A program made the position numbers and the translations under genes. The notes beneath the pieces are model-generated. The model made no database searches, was not told the DNA's origin, and saw only the letters and a list, made by a program, of their open reading frames with translations. Positions 9,271 through 18,664 of a stretch of DNA of 64,000 bases are shown in pieces (positions within the stretch are counted from its first letter, which is position 1; every line of letters starts with the position of its first letter). This DNA is from Diaphorobacter sp. HDW4A (GTDB lineage Bacteria > Pseudomonadota > Gammaproteobacteria > Burkholderiales > Burkholderiaceae_C). The DNA is taken from positions 2,356,001-2,420,000 of the forward strand of contig NZ_CP049910.1 in assembly GCF_011305995.1 (NCBI RefSeq), given 5' to 3'.

Positions 9271-10974
9271 TCAGGCCGATACTTGCGCGAGCGCGGCGCG
9301 TGCGTCCATCACGCCGTGGCTCAGGTCGGCAGCCGCGTCCGGCTGGTCGAACAGGTCCTTGGCGGCTCCGGCGATCAGCGACTTGAGCTCCTGCACCGAG
9401 TGCGCGACGCCGTAGAGGTAGTGGTCCGGTCGCACCAGCACGGCCACGCCGTTGTATTGCGCGAGCCAGTGGGTGAACAAGGTGTCCTGCTCTTCCACAT
9501 GCAGTACCTGCGGATCGCCATTGCCTGGTTTGCTGGGCGCGGTGAACGCGTTGTCGTGCACGACCACGGTGCGGCCGTTCATCTGGCGCCATTCAGGCAA
9601 CTGACTCCATTCGTGCGCGGGCATGTCCGGCGTGGTCACTATCCAGAAACCACAGGGCATCACGTTGTCCATGCGCGTGAAGCCGTCGCCGTGGCGCACC
9701 CAAGGCTGCACGAAGAGATCGCCCGCGCCGGTCAACAGCGAGCCATCCGCATTGCGTGCGAGCGCGCCGGTCTCCAAGCCGGGAATGAACTTCTGGCGCA
9801 CGGTCTCCGACTTGCCTGCGCGCAGCAGCTCGCCGAGTTCTTCGTCACGCCTGCGGGCCTTGGCCTCGTCGAGTTCGCCGATGATGAGACCGAACGACTT
9901 GGCATGGCCGACCACGGTGCGCACATGCTTCTTGCGCTCGTGGCCGTAGGTGTCGAGGATGCGCTGGCTGTAGCCTTGGCGTTCCACACCGTCGATTTTC
10001 CAAGCAAGGTTGACGGCATCGCGCACCGCGGCGCACAGGCCCTGCCCGAGGAACGGCGGCATCTGGTGCGCACTGTCGCCGAGCAGAAACACGCGGTCAA
10101 AACGCCAGTCGTCCACCACTACCGCGTGAAAGCGGTAGACGGCGATGCGGCACAGCTCCAGATGCGTGGTGTCCACAAACGAGGACAGCGCCTTCATCAC
10201 CAGCGCCGGGTCCTTCATGAACTCCTGCGGGTCTTCGCCGGGCAGCATCTTCATCTCCCAACGGCGCAGATTGTCTGGGCCAACGATGTAGGTGCCGGGG
10301 CGCGATGGGCGGCAGTACTGCACGCAGCGCTCGGGCAGCTCGATAGGGCCGCGAATCCACAGGTCGACGACGATCCACCATTCATCGAACGCGAGGTCCT
10401 CAACGCTGGCGTTCTCGCGCAGACGGATCGGGCTGTTCGCACCTTCGCACGACAGCAGATAGCGGCCGGTCAGCTGAACGGTCTGCTGATCGGCAAGACG
10501 CAGCAGCTCGACCTTCACGCCGTCCGCGCGCTTTTCGTGGCGCACCAGTTGGTGGCCGAGCAGCTCGGTCACGTTGTCAAAGCGCGCCACGCCCTTGCGC
10601 AACGTGGCTTCAAGTTCAGGTTGAATGAACATCCACGTTGGTTCCCACGCCAACTGATTCGGCGGCGGGGCAGGGTAGAAGCGCTTGATCACCTGTCCGT
10701 CCATGCCGACGAAGTCCGTACCCGGATGCGGCGAGCTGCTCGCGTTGATCTCGTCGGCGAGGCCGATCTCCTGGAACACCCGCATCACCTCCTGGTCGGC
10801 GGTGATGGCGCGCGGCTTGTCGAAGATGGCATCAAACTGGTCGATGACCGCGACGCGGTAGCCGCGCTGGCCCATGAGATTGGCGATGGTCGCGCCCGCC
10901 GGGCCGTAGCCGGAAATGATGATGTCGTAGTCCGTCGGGTGGACGACGGATGGAATACCGCGCGTTTCGCTCAT
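9271..10974 (-). CDS. FAD-dependent aromatic hydroxylase, MhpA-like
   Basis: 567-residue class A flavoprotein monooxygenase resembling 3-(3-hydroxyphenyl)propionate hydroxylases. The N-terminal FAD motif is seen in IIISGYGPAGATIA (residues about 18-31), and the second FAD site GDSAHQMPPFLGQG is near residue 294. Such enzymes use NAD(P)H and O2 to hydroxylate a phenolic ring ahead of extradiol cleavage. It lies between the VOC protein gene (21 bp upstream) and the Bug receptor gene, and is divergent from an IclR regulator. This is the layout of a small catabolic operon. The exact substrate is inferred from family only. Confidence 0.87.
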   Translation of the reverse strand: MSETRGIPSVVHPTDYDIIISGYGPAGATIANLMGQRGYRVAVIDQFDAIFDKPRAITADQEVMRVFQEIGLADEINASSSPHPGTDFVGMDGQVIKRFYPAPPPNQLAWEPTWMFIQPELEATLRKGVARFDNVTELLGHQLVRHEKRADGVKVELLRLADQQTVQLTGRYLLSCEGANSPIRLRENASVEDLAFDEWWIVVDLWIRGPIELPERCVQYCRPSRPGTYIVGPDNLRRWEMKMLPGEDPQEFMKDPALVMKALSSFVDTTHLELCRIAVYRFHAVVVDDWRFDRVFLLGDSAHQMPPFLGQGLCAAVRDAVNLAWKIDGVERQGYSQRILDTYGHERKKHVRTVVGHAKSFGLIIGELDEAKARRRDEELGELLRAGKSETVRQKFIPGLETGALARNADGSLLTGAGDLFVQPWVRHGDGFTRMDNVMPCGFWIVTTPDMPAHEWSQLPEWRQMNGRTVVVHDNAFTAPSKPGNGDPQVLHVEEQDTLFTHWLAQYNGVAVLVRPDHYLYGVAHSVQELKSLIAGAAKDLFDQPDAAADLSHGVMDARAALAQVSA

Positions 10975-10995
10975 GTTGTCTCTCTCAACTCTTTC

Positions 10996-11547
10996 TCAGC
11001 CGCGCTGGTAGCCGGTGGCCGCGCCGAAGACTTTTTCGCGCTGTGACCAGTCATGGGTCTGGGCCCACAGGTCGAGCACGGCGGGCGCTTCCTTTTCAAA
11101 CTCCGCATAGCGCGCGGGATCGCAGGTGCGGGCCGTGAGTTCGAGCCGGTGGCCGGACGGGTCGAAGAAGTAGATCGACTCGATGAAGTCGTCATGGTTG
11201 GTCGGGCCGACGACCTTCAGACCCTTGGCCTCGAGATCCTTCTTGGCCCGATGCAGCACGTCGAGGCTTTCCACCTCGAACGCGAAATGCTGCACCCAGC
11301 CGGGCGTCTTCGCATCACGGCCGGATGGCTCGCCTTCATCCTGCGGGCATTCGAAGAAGGCGATGTTGCTGCCGTCTTCCATCTCGAAAAAGATGTGCAC
11401 GTGCGGGCTGTACTTGCCGGTGGACGGCACATGGTCCTCGCCCATCGCGTGGGCAAACTTGAGACCGAGCACCTCGGTGTAGAAGCGCGTGGTTTGCGCG
11501 GCGTCCTTGCAGCGGAAGGCGGCGTGGTGAAGTTTCTTGCACAACAT
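10996..11547 (-). CDS. VOC-superfamily protein, probable ring-cleavage or isomerase-type metalloenzyme
   Basis: 183-residue vicinal-oxygen-chelate protein. The start at 11547 follows a strong GAAGGAGAA ribosome site. It has the paired beta-alpha-beta modules of glyoxalase and extradiol dioxygenase proteins: LHHAAFRCKD near the N-terminus, a central WVQHFAFEVES, and a late glutamate in HRLELTA, which together supply the typical His/His/Glu metal ligands. It is the first gene of the operon containing the FAD hydroxylase. It could be a small extradiol dioxygenase or a glyoxalase-like isomerase; sequence alone does not decide. Confidence 0.82.
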   Translation of the reverse strand: MLCKKLHHAAFRCKDAAQTTRFYTEVLGLKFAHAMGEDHVPSTGKYSPHVHIFFEMEDGSNIAFFECPQDEGEPSGRDAKTPGWVQHFAFEVESLDVLHRAKKDLEAKGLKVVGPTNHDDFIESIYFFDPSGHRLELTARTCDPARYAEFEKEAPAVLDLWAQTHDWSQREKVFGAATGYQRG

Positions 11548-11669
11548 GTGGTTCTCCTTCGGTTGTGGGATGGGCTCTGCATAAAATGTCCGGTGATCGG
11601 ACATGCCTGCAGGTGCATGGATTGATTGTTTTCTAATGCCTTCACTGATAAAAGGCTTCTGTCCATTAA
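11548..11669. promoter_or_regulatory. Divergent promoter region with IclR operator candidate
   Basis: The 122-bp gap between the VOC gene (minus) and the IclR gene (plus) holds a perfect palindrome, ATGTCCG (11586-11592) and CGGACAT (11598-11604) around a 5-bp spacer. Size and position fit an IclR-type operator serving both transcripts. Assignment is by inference. Confidence 0.5.
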
Positions 11670-12473
11670 ATGAACTCGAAAATTGCCACTGATGCCGGCT
11701 CACTCAAGCGCGGCGTAGCGCTGCTCAAAATCCTGGCGACCGCCGGCAATCGCGGTCAGGCGCTGACCGAGGTGGCCGAGAAAGCAGGCATTCCGCACCC
11801 CACGGTGCACCGCATCCTCAAGCAGCTCATCACCGAGGGCCTCGCGATCCAGCATTTCGAGACGCATCGCTACAAGCTGGGGCCGCTGGTGTTTGAGCTG
11901 GGCCTCGCCGGATCGAGCCTGCATGACATCCGAGACCTCTGCGAACCCTCGATGCGCGACCTCGCGCAGACCACCGAGGACACGGTCTATCTGGTGCTGC
12001 GCAGCGGTTTCGAGGCGGTCTGCATGCACCGCTGCGAAGGCCCGTTTCCGATCCGCGCGCTGGTGCTGGAGGTGGGCAGCCGCAGGCCGCTCGGTGTCGG
12101 CGCGGGCGGCCTTGCGATTCTTGCGGCGATTGAGCCCGACGAGCGCAGCGCCATCATCGAACGCGTGGAGCCTTACCTGGCAGGCTTCGGCAATATGAGC
12201 GTAGTTCAACTCCGCGATGCCTGCGACCAAACCATCGCTGAAGGCATGGCGCTGGTGCAGAACAAGGTGAGCATGGGTGTGACGGCTGTCGGCATTCCGT
12301 TCCGCAACTCCGTGGGCTCGCCCATTGGCGCGATCAGCGTGGCCGCGCTCACCCAGCGCATGCCCAACGCACGCATCCAGAAAGTCGCCGCCGAACTGCG
12401 CCGAGAGGCAACGAACATTGAGGCCCGCCTGCGTAAGAGCAATTGGAGCCAGGCCAACCCGGCGCAGCGCTGA
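11670..12473 (+). CDS. IclR-family transcriptional regulator
   Basis: 267-residue regulator with an N-terminal winged helix-turn-helix (residues about 10-65; SLKRGVALLKILA, HPTVHRILKQL) and the C-terminal IclR effector domain (about 85-260), including the AVGIPFRNSVGSPIGAISVA core. It is divergent from the VOC/hydroxylase/Bug operon and is its likely effector-controlled regulator, responding to an aromatic or carboxylate ligand. Family proteins commonly act as repressors or activators on the adjacent divergent promoter. It converges with the large metalloprotease gene. Confidence 0.92.
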   Translation: MNSKIATDAGSLKRGVALLKILATAGNRGQALTEVAEKAGIPHPTVHRILKQLITEGLAIQHFETHRYKLGPLVFELGLAGSSLHDIRDLCEPSMRDLAQTTEDTVYLVLRSGFEAVCMHRCEGPFPIRALVLEVGSRRPLGVGAGGLAILAAIEPDERSAIIERVEPYLAGFGNMSVVQLRDACDQTIAEGMALVQNKVSMGVTAVGIPFRNSVGSPIGAISVAALTQRMPNARIQKVAAELRREATNIEARLRKSNWSQANPAQR

Positions 12474-12507
12474 GCTGCGCCGAGGCCTTCAATCCATTCA
12501 ACCACCC

Positions 12508-12538
12508 GAGCGCAAACGCTGCCTCTGCGTCTGCGCTC
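12508..12538. terminator. Possible bidirectional hairpin between convergent genes
   Basis: GAGCGCA (12508-12514) and TGCGCTC (12532-12538) form a 7-bp stem with a 17-nt loop in the 77-bp gap between the IclR gene and the metalloprotease gene. No clear T tract is present, so its terminator role is tentative. Confidence 0.35.
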
Positions 12539-12550
12539 AGGCAACGCTCA

Positions 12551-15500
12551 TCATGCGGAGCGTTCCTTGCGTCCATTGCTGAACGCGAAGCCCAGCCAGC
12601 CCAAACCCATCGACAGCATCACCAATGCCCAGCCGGAGAGAGAAGACACGGGTGTGAAGGTAGTTCCGCCTGTCACCGGTGGCACTGCAGCGGCCAACGC
12701 CAAACCACCCGGATCGGTGATCGTGCCGTCGGCCGTGCCATCCGAGTCACCTTGTGCGCCGTCGGTCAGCGTGATGTCCACCGTGTCGCTCGCGACCATG
12801 GTCATGGGGATTCGGTACCACTGCGCTTGGCCGGTCGGGCTGGTCTTGCCGTACTTCCAGTATTCGGCACCTGCCGGGATGGGCGCTGGGTATTTGATGC
12901 GCAGCGTGACGGCGTTGCTTGCTCCGACGTTCTGTAGCTTGAAGCCAACCAGGCCAAACGGGAAACCGTAGCCCGCCAGCGTGGGCACGGCCAACCCGGA
13001 TTCGCTGCCGAACTGGTCGTTGGCGAATTGCGCTGAGGTCGGCAAAGCCGTGGTGGAGCCGTTCACGGTGATTGTGACGGTGCCTTGGCCGTTGGGCGAG
13101 GGGCCGCTGATGGAAAGCGTTGTACCACCAGTGCCACCGCCTGGATTCACTGGAGCAGCCGTATTGGTCAGCGCGAACTGGCTGCCGACGCCGATGGCCG
13201 TGGCGGTCACGATGTAGTTGCCTGCGATGCTGTTGGCGGTCGCGGTCACTTGGGCGTAGCCATTTGCGTCGGTCTGCACGGACGTGGATGACAGCGTCGC
13301 GGAGGCTCCAGTGGTTGGCGCGGCAAAGCTGACGGCCGTGTTGGCGACAGGTGCACCGCCCGCATACAACAAGCGCACGCGCAAAGGCTGGGTAAAGGCT
13401 GTGTTGACTTGCGCTGTTTGCGAGTCGCCGCTGATGATGCTGAGGGCGGGGCTGCCAGCGCAGGTTTGTGCGTCTGTGACGACCTTGGGGAAGGGCGTGT
13501 TGGTGATGCCGGTGATGACGATGTCATCCACTTCCCAGCCTTCGGTTCCCACATACTGATCGGTCTGGATCACCCAGGCGAGTCGCACGGTCTGCCCGCT
13601 GTAGGCGGAGCCCAAGTCGACGGTCACGGATTGCATGGCCGGCCAGTTGGCGCTGCCTTGCACGAATGCCCGTTCGCCTTTGGCTGGATTGAGGCCCTCG
13701 TCATCGATGAACAGCGTGCCGTTGTAGGCACTGTCAGCGACGCGCGTCCATGAAGTACCCCCATCAGTGGAGATCATCAACTGCCCGCCGTCGTAGTTGG
13801 CGCCGCCACTGTAGTATTCGAACTTGAAGCGGTGCTTGAACGATATGGTGAAGTTTTCGCTTGTCGATACTTGGAGCGCGGGCGTGCGCATCCAGTGCGA
13901 GCCATAAGTGCCCGGAGCCGCCGCGGTATAGCGGCGATTGAGCGGCTGACCCGCTTCATCATGCAGGCGTGCAGCCCAGGTGTTAGCGTAGGCCGGTTTG
14001 CTGCTGCCGAATTCCATGACGCTGGGCAGCGCTTCGGCGTCATCGGATTTCAAGCTGTCGGCCACGCGATCACGGTGCAATGGAACGAAGATCATGCGCT
14101 CCTTGGCTCCTCCTTGCTGCCCCGTAAATGTCAGGCTGGCAGAGATGCGCGAGCCACTCGGCGCGGTCAGGCCCGCGACCTGCACGCGTGTGCTGACCGA
14201 GATCGTATCGCCAGCCGCGATGGACGGAACGGCAAGGGTGTTGCCATCCGGAAAGCTCAGGTTGGAGAGATCGGCTGAAAGCGCCAGTTGTGCGCCGCCC
14301 ATGGCGGAAAAGCCGTTGTTGCGCACGGTGAAGGTCAGCACGCCGGTTTCGCCGCTGTCCAGCACCTCGTCGGCGTCGCACCGCTGGGCTGTCGCACCGC
14401 TCATGGACAGCTGCATGTTGTCGAGCGCTAGGTCACCGCTGGTGGCGTTGCTCTCGATCACGCCCGCATTGGTTTCAGAATAGCGGTCCGGAATCACGGC
14501 GAAGGTGCCCGCGCCACGTTTGACAAACCCTGCGCTGCAGCGTGCATAGTCGGCCGGATCATTGCTTGCCATGGGGGCAAGCAGCGCGTCCCGGGCTTCC
14601 GTCAACGTGGGGTTGATGGGCGTGAGCTTGTAGCCCGCAACGAGATAGTTCTTCATGCGCGTTTGCGCTTCGGCAAACGGGTGCGCATTCAACAGCGACG
14701 CATAGCACTCCCACAGCATGGTGGTCCAGACTTCGCCGGCATTGTGGATTTCGGCGTTGACGCCGGTGTTGCCGTTGATCGGTACGGTCGTTGGCAACGC
14801 TACACCATTCACGATATGCCGCAACGACAGTGGATTCTTTGTCATGTCCGTCGAGTAGGGATAGCGGCGAATGCCGAACAAGGCGGTGTTGCCGCTATCT
14901 TTGGCCGGATCGGCTACTGAACCCATGGCATAGCTCGCGCTGGAGTAGGCCCCTTCGAACGTGCTGTTCCCGGGGCGATTGCGATCGTCGTCTCGCACGA
15001 GCATCAGCAGGGAATGGAAATCTCCCCAGCCTTCACCCAGTCCGTCGGAATGATTGGTGGTGAGTCCGTTGCCATCACCGATCAGGCGATTGCTGATGTA
15101 GTGGCCCCACTCATGGGCGATGATGCCGTTGTCCAGAGCGCTGCTGCGTTGGTCGTCGTGCGGTACCCTCTTGATTTGCAACGTGATGGACCCTCCGGCA
15201 TCCAGTTCCGCTTTCAATGCATCTCCGTCGGTCTTCGACACGCTGATAGCCGGAATCGTCGGCACAATTCCGGGGGTATTGCTGGCACCCATAGCGGGCG
15301 CGGCACCCGGTAGGTTGTTCACTACCACAATGGCGACGGCTCCCGCATCCTGCACATATTTCGCCTTGACATCGAAGCTGCAGGTTCCGCGGTACACCAG
15401 TGCTATTTTTCCAACAAGCGATCCGGCTGGCAGCGCAGCGCAGGCCTCATTCGTGGGCCACGCAGTGCCGGGCGCGACGAGCATTGCAACGGGAGAAGTG

Positions 15501-17113
15501 ATATCGAACTGCGTTGGACCAAACGAAGCACTGTTCACGCCAAAGGTCAGCGTCAGCGTCGCGGGCGAAACCACGTGTGCTTCCAGCAATGTCGAGTAAT
15601 TGACGAAGCGGTACATGCGCATCCGGGGCGATTCGCCATCCGCTGGCGTGGTCATGTTCGCGTTGTTGAGGTTGTACGCTGGATTCGGGTCGCTGTTGTC
15701 CAGCGCCTGAGCGATCAGTGCATCGTTGCCCAGACCTGCAGTGTCGTAATTGACCTTCTGCGCATTGCCGGCCGCTTCATCGAAGCCTGAGTCATAGAAC
15801 CAGTCGTGCAGCCAATTGGTGGTGTAGAACATGTTGACCACCGAGGCAGACACCTGCGCCGTGTCCGCCAGCGGCGAGCTGCTGTGGTTGTAGCCATGGT
15901 CGAACGTAGTGGGCGCGGTGATACACGCGATCATGTCGTGGCCAGTGGCCAGGCTGCAGTTGTTCTGGTCAACCGCTGCAAAGTCGTCTCCTGGGCCTTT
16001 GATGTTGGCAAAGGCCAGTACGTTGTTGCCCGAGGTGACGGTGGCATTGTCATCCAGCCAAGGCGCGTTGGTGCGAGCGAGCGAGCTGTTCATCGTCACC
16101 AACTGCGCTGCCTCGAGCGGCGCGGCGTAGCCGTCGGGCAACCCCGTGGGGTGGGGCGTTCCGTTACGCCCCTGCGGACCGGACATCGGCACGCCGGTGG
16201 CCGGATCAGCCCAGACGCGGTATTTGAAATCGGCGGCATGCGACGTGAGGCTGTGGCGCAACAGCAGACGCGCGTCATCGGCCGCGATCACGTAGGCGTA
16301 GGCAAAGTGCTCGCCGTCTTCCGTGCCTTGCACTTCCACATAGAAGGCGCTCACCAATCCCTCGGGCAGGCGAAACCACACGGGCTTCACCCGCGCCGGG
16401 ATGGCCAGCGTTGCACCGGCATCGCCAGTCACCCCCTGTGGCAGAGTCAGTTGCTGATAGGCCCCCGCCTTTTGCTTGGCATCCGGAGCTAGGGCCTGCA
16501 ACTGCCCGGCGACCTGCACGGAGAAACCGAAATCCTGCAGAACCCGGGCCACCGCGCCAGCAGCATCCACGCGATTGGCCGAAGCCGCCTTGGTGGTCGA
16601 CTGCAGCGTTGTCTGGGTACTGCCAAGATATCCGCCGATGGCCGTCGCCTTCATGCGGGCGTTGAGCAGCACGGTGGCTCGTTCACGAAACACCTCAATG
16701 CCGTCGCGTTGATTGGTCAGGCGCACCAGCCGCCCGCCGCCCGGCAACGTCTGCACATGATGGAGCGGCGCGGCATCCACTTCGCTGTCGGTGAGTCCGT
16801 ACAGGCTCGCGAGCTGCTTGAGCTCCTTGCGGGCAGCCGTTTCCGGTGTCCCCATGTCGGCTCGGGATAGCGTCGCGGATTTCGTGATCGGCTTGATTTG
16901 CACAAAGGTCGGTAGACCTAGCCGCTCTTCACGTGAGACGCGCTCCACGCCTGCGGGCAGGGGCAATGTACTGGACTTGCGCTGCACGGCGAGCGGGGCA
17001 TCGCCCAGCGCATCCACCGTGGCCAGTTCACGGGCATGAAGGATGCCCGGCAGAGCCAGAACGGTGGTACAGATCAGCGCTCGCTTGATCCAACCAGGGG
17101 ACGGTAATTGCAT
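12551..17113 (-). CDS. Secreted M36 (fungalysin-type) metallopeptidase with PA, Ig-like and choice-of-anchor U domains
   Basis: 1520-residue exported zinc protease. In order: signal peptide (about 1-28); FTP/PepSY-type propeptide (about 75-180); M36 catalytic domain with HEWGHYISNR near residue 666 and a downstream EGWGDFHS supplying the third zinc ligand; an inserted protease-associated domain (about 520-640; GKIALVYRGTCSFDVKAKY); CARDB-like and MAM/immune-inhibitor-A-like beta domains; a Big_1-type Ig domain (about 1250-1330); a choice-of-anchor U domain (DGAQGDSDGTADG); and a C-terminal hydrophobic sorting tail (SLSGWALVMLSMGLGWLGF) plus basic end, like IPTL-CTERM. The tail suggests exosortase-dependent surface processing by an enzyme not in this window. 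Confidence 0.9.
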   Translation of the reverse strand: MQLPSPGWIKRALICTTVLALPGILHARELATVDALGDAPLAVQRKSSTLPLPAGVERVSREERLGLPTFVQIKPITKSATLSRADMGTPETAARKELKQLASLYGLTDSEVDAAPLHHVQTLPGGGRLVRLTNQRDGIEVFRERATVLLNARMKATAIGGYLGSTQTTLQSTTKAASANRVDAAGAVARVLQDFGFSVQVAGQLQALAPDAKQKAGAYQQLTLPQGVTGDAGATLAIPARVKPVWFRLPEGLVSAFYVEVQGTEDGEHFAYAYVIAADDARLLLRHSLTSHAADFKYRVWADPATGVPMSGPQGRNGTPHPTGLPDGYAAPLEAAQLVTMNSSLARTNAPWLDDNATVTSGNNVLAFANIKGPGDDFAAVDQNNCSLATGHDMIACITAPTTFDHGYNHSSSPLADTAQVSASVVNMFYTTNWLHDWFYDSGFDEAAGNAQKVNYDTAGLGNDALIAQALDNSDPNPAYNLNNANMTTPADGESPRMRMYRFVNYSTLLEAHVVSPATLTLTFGVNSASFGPTQFDITSPVAMLVAPGTAWPTNEACAALPAGSLVGKIALVYRGTCSFDVKAKYVQDAGAVAIVVVNNLPGAAPAMGASNTPGIVPTIPAISVSKTDGDALKAELDAGGSITLQIKRVPHDDQRSSALDNGIIAHEWGHYISNRLIGDGNGLTTNHSDGLGEGWGDFHSLLMLVRDDDRNRPGNSTFEGAYSSASYAMGSVADPAKDSGNTALFGIRRYPYSTDMTKNPLSLRHIVNGVALPTTVPINGNTGVNAEIHNAGEVWTTMLWECYASLLNAHPFAEAQTRMKNYLVAGYKLTPINPTLTEARDALLAPMASNDPADYARCSAGFVKRGAGTFAVIPDRYSETNAGVIESNATSGDLALDNMQLSMSGATAQRCDADEVLDSGETGVLTFTVRNNGFSAMGGAQLALSADLSNLSFPDGNTLAVPSIAAGDTISVSTRVQVAGLTAPSGSRISASLTFTGQQGGAKERMIFVPLHRDRVADSLKSDDAEALPSVMEFGSSKPAYANTWAARLHDEAGQPLNRRYTAAAPGTYGSHWMRTPALQVSTSENFTISFKHRFKFEYYSGGANYDGGQLMISTDGGTSWTRVADSAYNGTLFIDDEGLNPAKGERAFVQGSANWPAMQSVTVDLGSAYSGQTVRLAWVIQTDQYVGTEGWEVDDIVITGITNTPFPKVVTDAQTCAGSPALSIISGDSQTAQVNTAFTQPLRVRLLYAGGAPVANTAVSFAAPTTGASATLSSTSVQTDANGYAQVTATANSIAGNYIVTATAIGVGSQFALTNTAAPVNPGGGTGGTTLSISGPSPNGQGTVTITVNGSTTALPTSAQFANDQFGSESGLAVPTLAGYGFPFGLVGFKLQNVGASNAVTLRIKYPAPIPAGAEYWKYGKTSPTGQAQWYRIPMTMVASDTVDITLTDGAQGDSDGTADGTITDPGGLALAAAVPPVTGGTTFTPVSSLSGWALVMLSMGLGWLGFAFSNGRKERSA

Positions 17114-17383
17114 GGCTTGACTCGAATAATTGGATCGGGAAATGGATCGGCACGTGTGCGGTCGATTCAGTTAACAATCAATTACATCAGGTAAGCAAGA
17201 GTTTGTATGTCCCCTAAATAGGTGAATTCGCAGGTCGCAGGAACGCAAAACAACACAAATCCGCTGAATTTGAGATTGATTGATATACGTTGCTTGCGCG
17301 GTGATCAGGTACGTGCGCGACTGAGCTTTTCACGCTGTTCGCTACCGCGTCCGTTCCTGCCGATTCCGATGCTCAAAACCGTC
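17114..17383. other. 270-bp intergenic region, protease promoter side
   Basis: This gap separates the metalloprotease start from the recombinase stop. It must contain the protease promoter, but no confident box was found. I looked for a tRNA end or direct-repeat attachment site beside the recombinase and saw none. Confidence 0.4.
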
Positions 17384-18463
17384 TCAATCCAGTAACTTGG
17401 CCGCCTTGCTCATGCCCGAAGGGCGGAAGTAGCCCAATACACTCGCCACACTGCGGTGCCCGGTCATCGCCATGGTGTCCGCAAGTGGCACGTTCTGCGC
17501 AGCGGCCTCGGTCACGAAGCCGCTGCGCAGCGAGTGGGCCGAGTAGCTGTCAGGCAACCCAGCCAGTTCGGCGCGGTACCTGACGATGTCGCGCACAGCC
17601 GATGGAGACAGGGGGCCACCCAAGGTTCCGCTTTTCCCCACCCTTCTAAAGATGCGTCCATCCACCACACCTGAGGCTCCTAGCCAGGCCTGAAGCGCCT
17701 CGGCAGCCTTGCCTTCGATGGGCTTCTGGTTTTCAGGGCGATCTGCGGCGGTCTGATTGGTCTTGGAGAACGCAAGCGTGAACACATATGCGTCGCCACC
17801 GGTGCGTCTGAGGTGCTTCATTTCGGCGCTGGTGACTTCCGAGCGTCTGCGGCCGCCCGTTGCAAAGGCAAAGAGCAGCAGGGCGCGGTCGCGCAAACCC
17901 TTCATGCTGGCGTCACAGGTCTCAAGCATGGCCATCAGCGGTTCGCGCGTGAGCGCATCTTTCTTCTGTGGCAGATCGCCTCGCTTGCCATACGTCCGGC
18001 GCGTTCGGGAGAGTAGTTCCCGCACCTTCGCGTCCTGACAGGGGTTGTCCAGCTGCCGCAGCTGATGCGCCTTGGATAGGACCGACACGCGATGCGTTAG
18101 TGTGCTGAGCGTCATCGGGCCGGTCTTGCCTTTGAATTTCAACTTCACCAGCAACGCATCGATCACGTCAGGCAGCTCGTGCTGCAACCCACCAGCCGTA
18201 GTGCGCTGAGCGTGGTCGACGATGAACTGCATCACCACGCTCGGCTGCAAGGGCAAGGCAATGGCCTGCCCAAACCGCAGTTGGTACCAAGCAGCCCAAT
18301 AGCGCAGCGCGCTGCGGTAACTTGCCAGCGTATTGGCCGATTCACCTTCGCGAAGCAGTTCTTCTACGGCCTGAGACGCGATTTCGGACAGCTTTTGAGG
18401 ATCCAGCAGTGGAGAAAGTCCCAAGCCCGAGGTTTGTAGTGTGAAAACTGGCAGAATTGTCAT
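17384..18463 (-). CDS. Tyrosine-type site-specific recombinase/integrase
   Basis: 359 residues from the chosen ATG at 18463; in-frame upstream starts exist (for example ATG at 18505), and none has a clear ribosome site. It has an N-terminal SAM-like core-binding domain (TLASYRSALRYWAAWY) and a catalytic domain with the expected tetrad: Arg in TGGRRRSEV, HSLRSGF, and GHRSVASVLGYFR, where the C-terminal Tyr is the nucleophile. It could belong to the nearby conjugative element, but a LysR gene and an RNase H gene lie between it and traI, and no att site is evident. It may instead be a resident chromosomal recombinase. Confidence 0.85.
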   Translation of the reverse strand: MTILPVFTLQTSGLGLSPLLDPQKLSEIASQAVEELLREGESANTLASYRSALRYWAAWYQLRFGQAIALPLQPSVVMQFIVDHAQRTTAGGLQHELPDVIDALLVKLKFKGKTGPMTLSTLTHRVSVLSKAHQLRQLDNPCQDAKVRELLSRTRRTYGKRGDLPQKKDALTREPLMAMLETCDASMKGLRDRALLLFAFATGGRRRSEVTSAEMKHLRRTGGDAYVFTLAFSKTNQTAADRPENQKPIEGKAAEALQAWLGASGVVDGRIFRRVGKSGTLGGPLSPSAVRDIVRYRAELAGLPDSYSAHSLRSGFVTEAAAQNVPLADTMAMTGHRSVASVLGYFRPSGMSKAAKLLD

Positions 18464-18664
18464 ATTTAATATGTGGTATGTATTGTTTATTACACAAATG
18501 GCCATGAGATGGCGATAATCTTCATTTATCGTTGGTAATTTAAGAGACGTACAGGTAAAAGGCAAATGAAACGTGCAAGAAGTGCGCGCGTAGCGCAGTT
18601 CAGCCACAAAGCACCGCCAAGAGGGGAAGCGGTGGGCCAAAAGTCGAAGGCAGGAGCCAGTTGC
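18464..18664. other. Gap between RNase H-like gene and recombinase
   Basis: 201 bp with a notably AT-rich stretch (about 18461-18545) just upstream of the recombinase start, suitable for a promoter or recombinase-binding DNA. No clear terminator or att repeat was recognised. Confidence 0.3.

Noticed and set aside
9283-11046. 587-codon plus-strand frame opposite the FAD hydroxylase
   Set aside because: Antisense open frame caused by codon bias; no domain, no signal, and it spans two well-supported minus-strand genes.
17384-18463. Recombinase at 17.4-18.5 kb as the proven integrase of the ICE
   Set aside because: No att repeats or tRNA target were found, and chromosomal-looking genes separate it from traI. 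Ownership by the element is possible but not shown.
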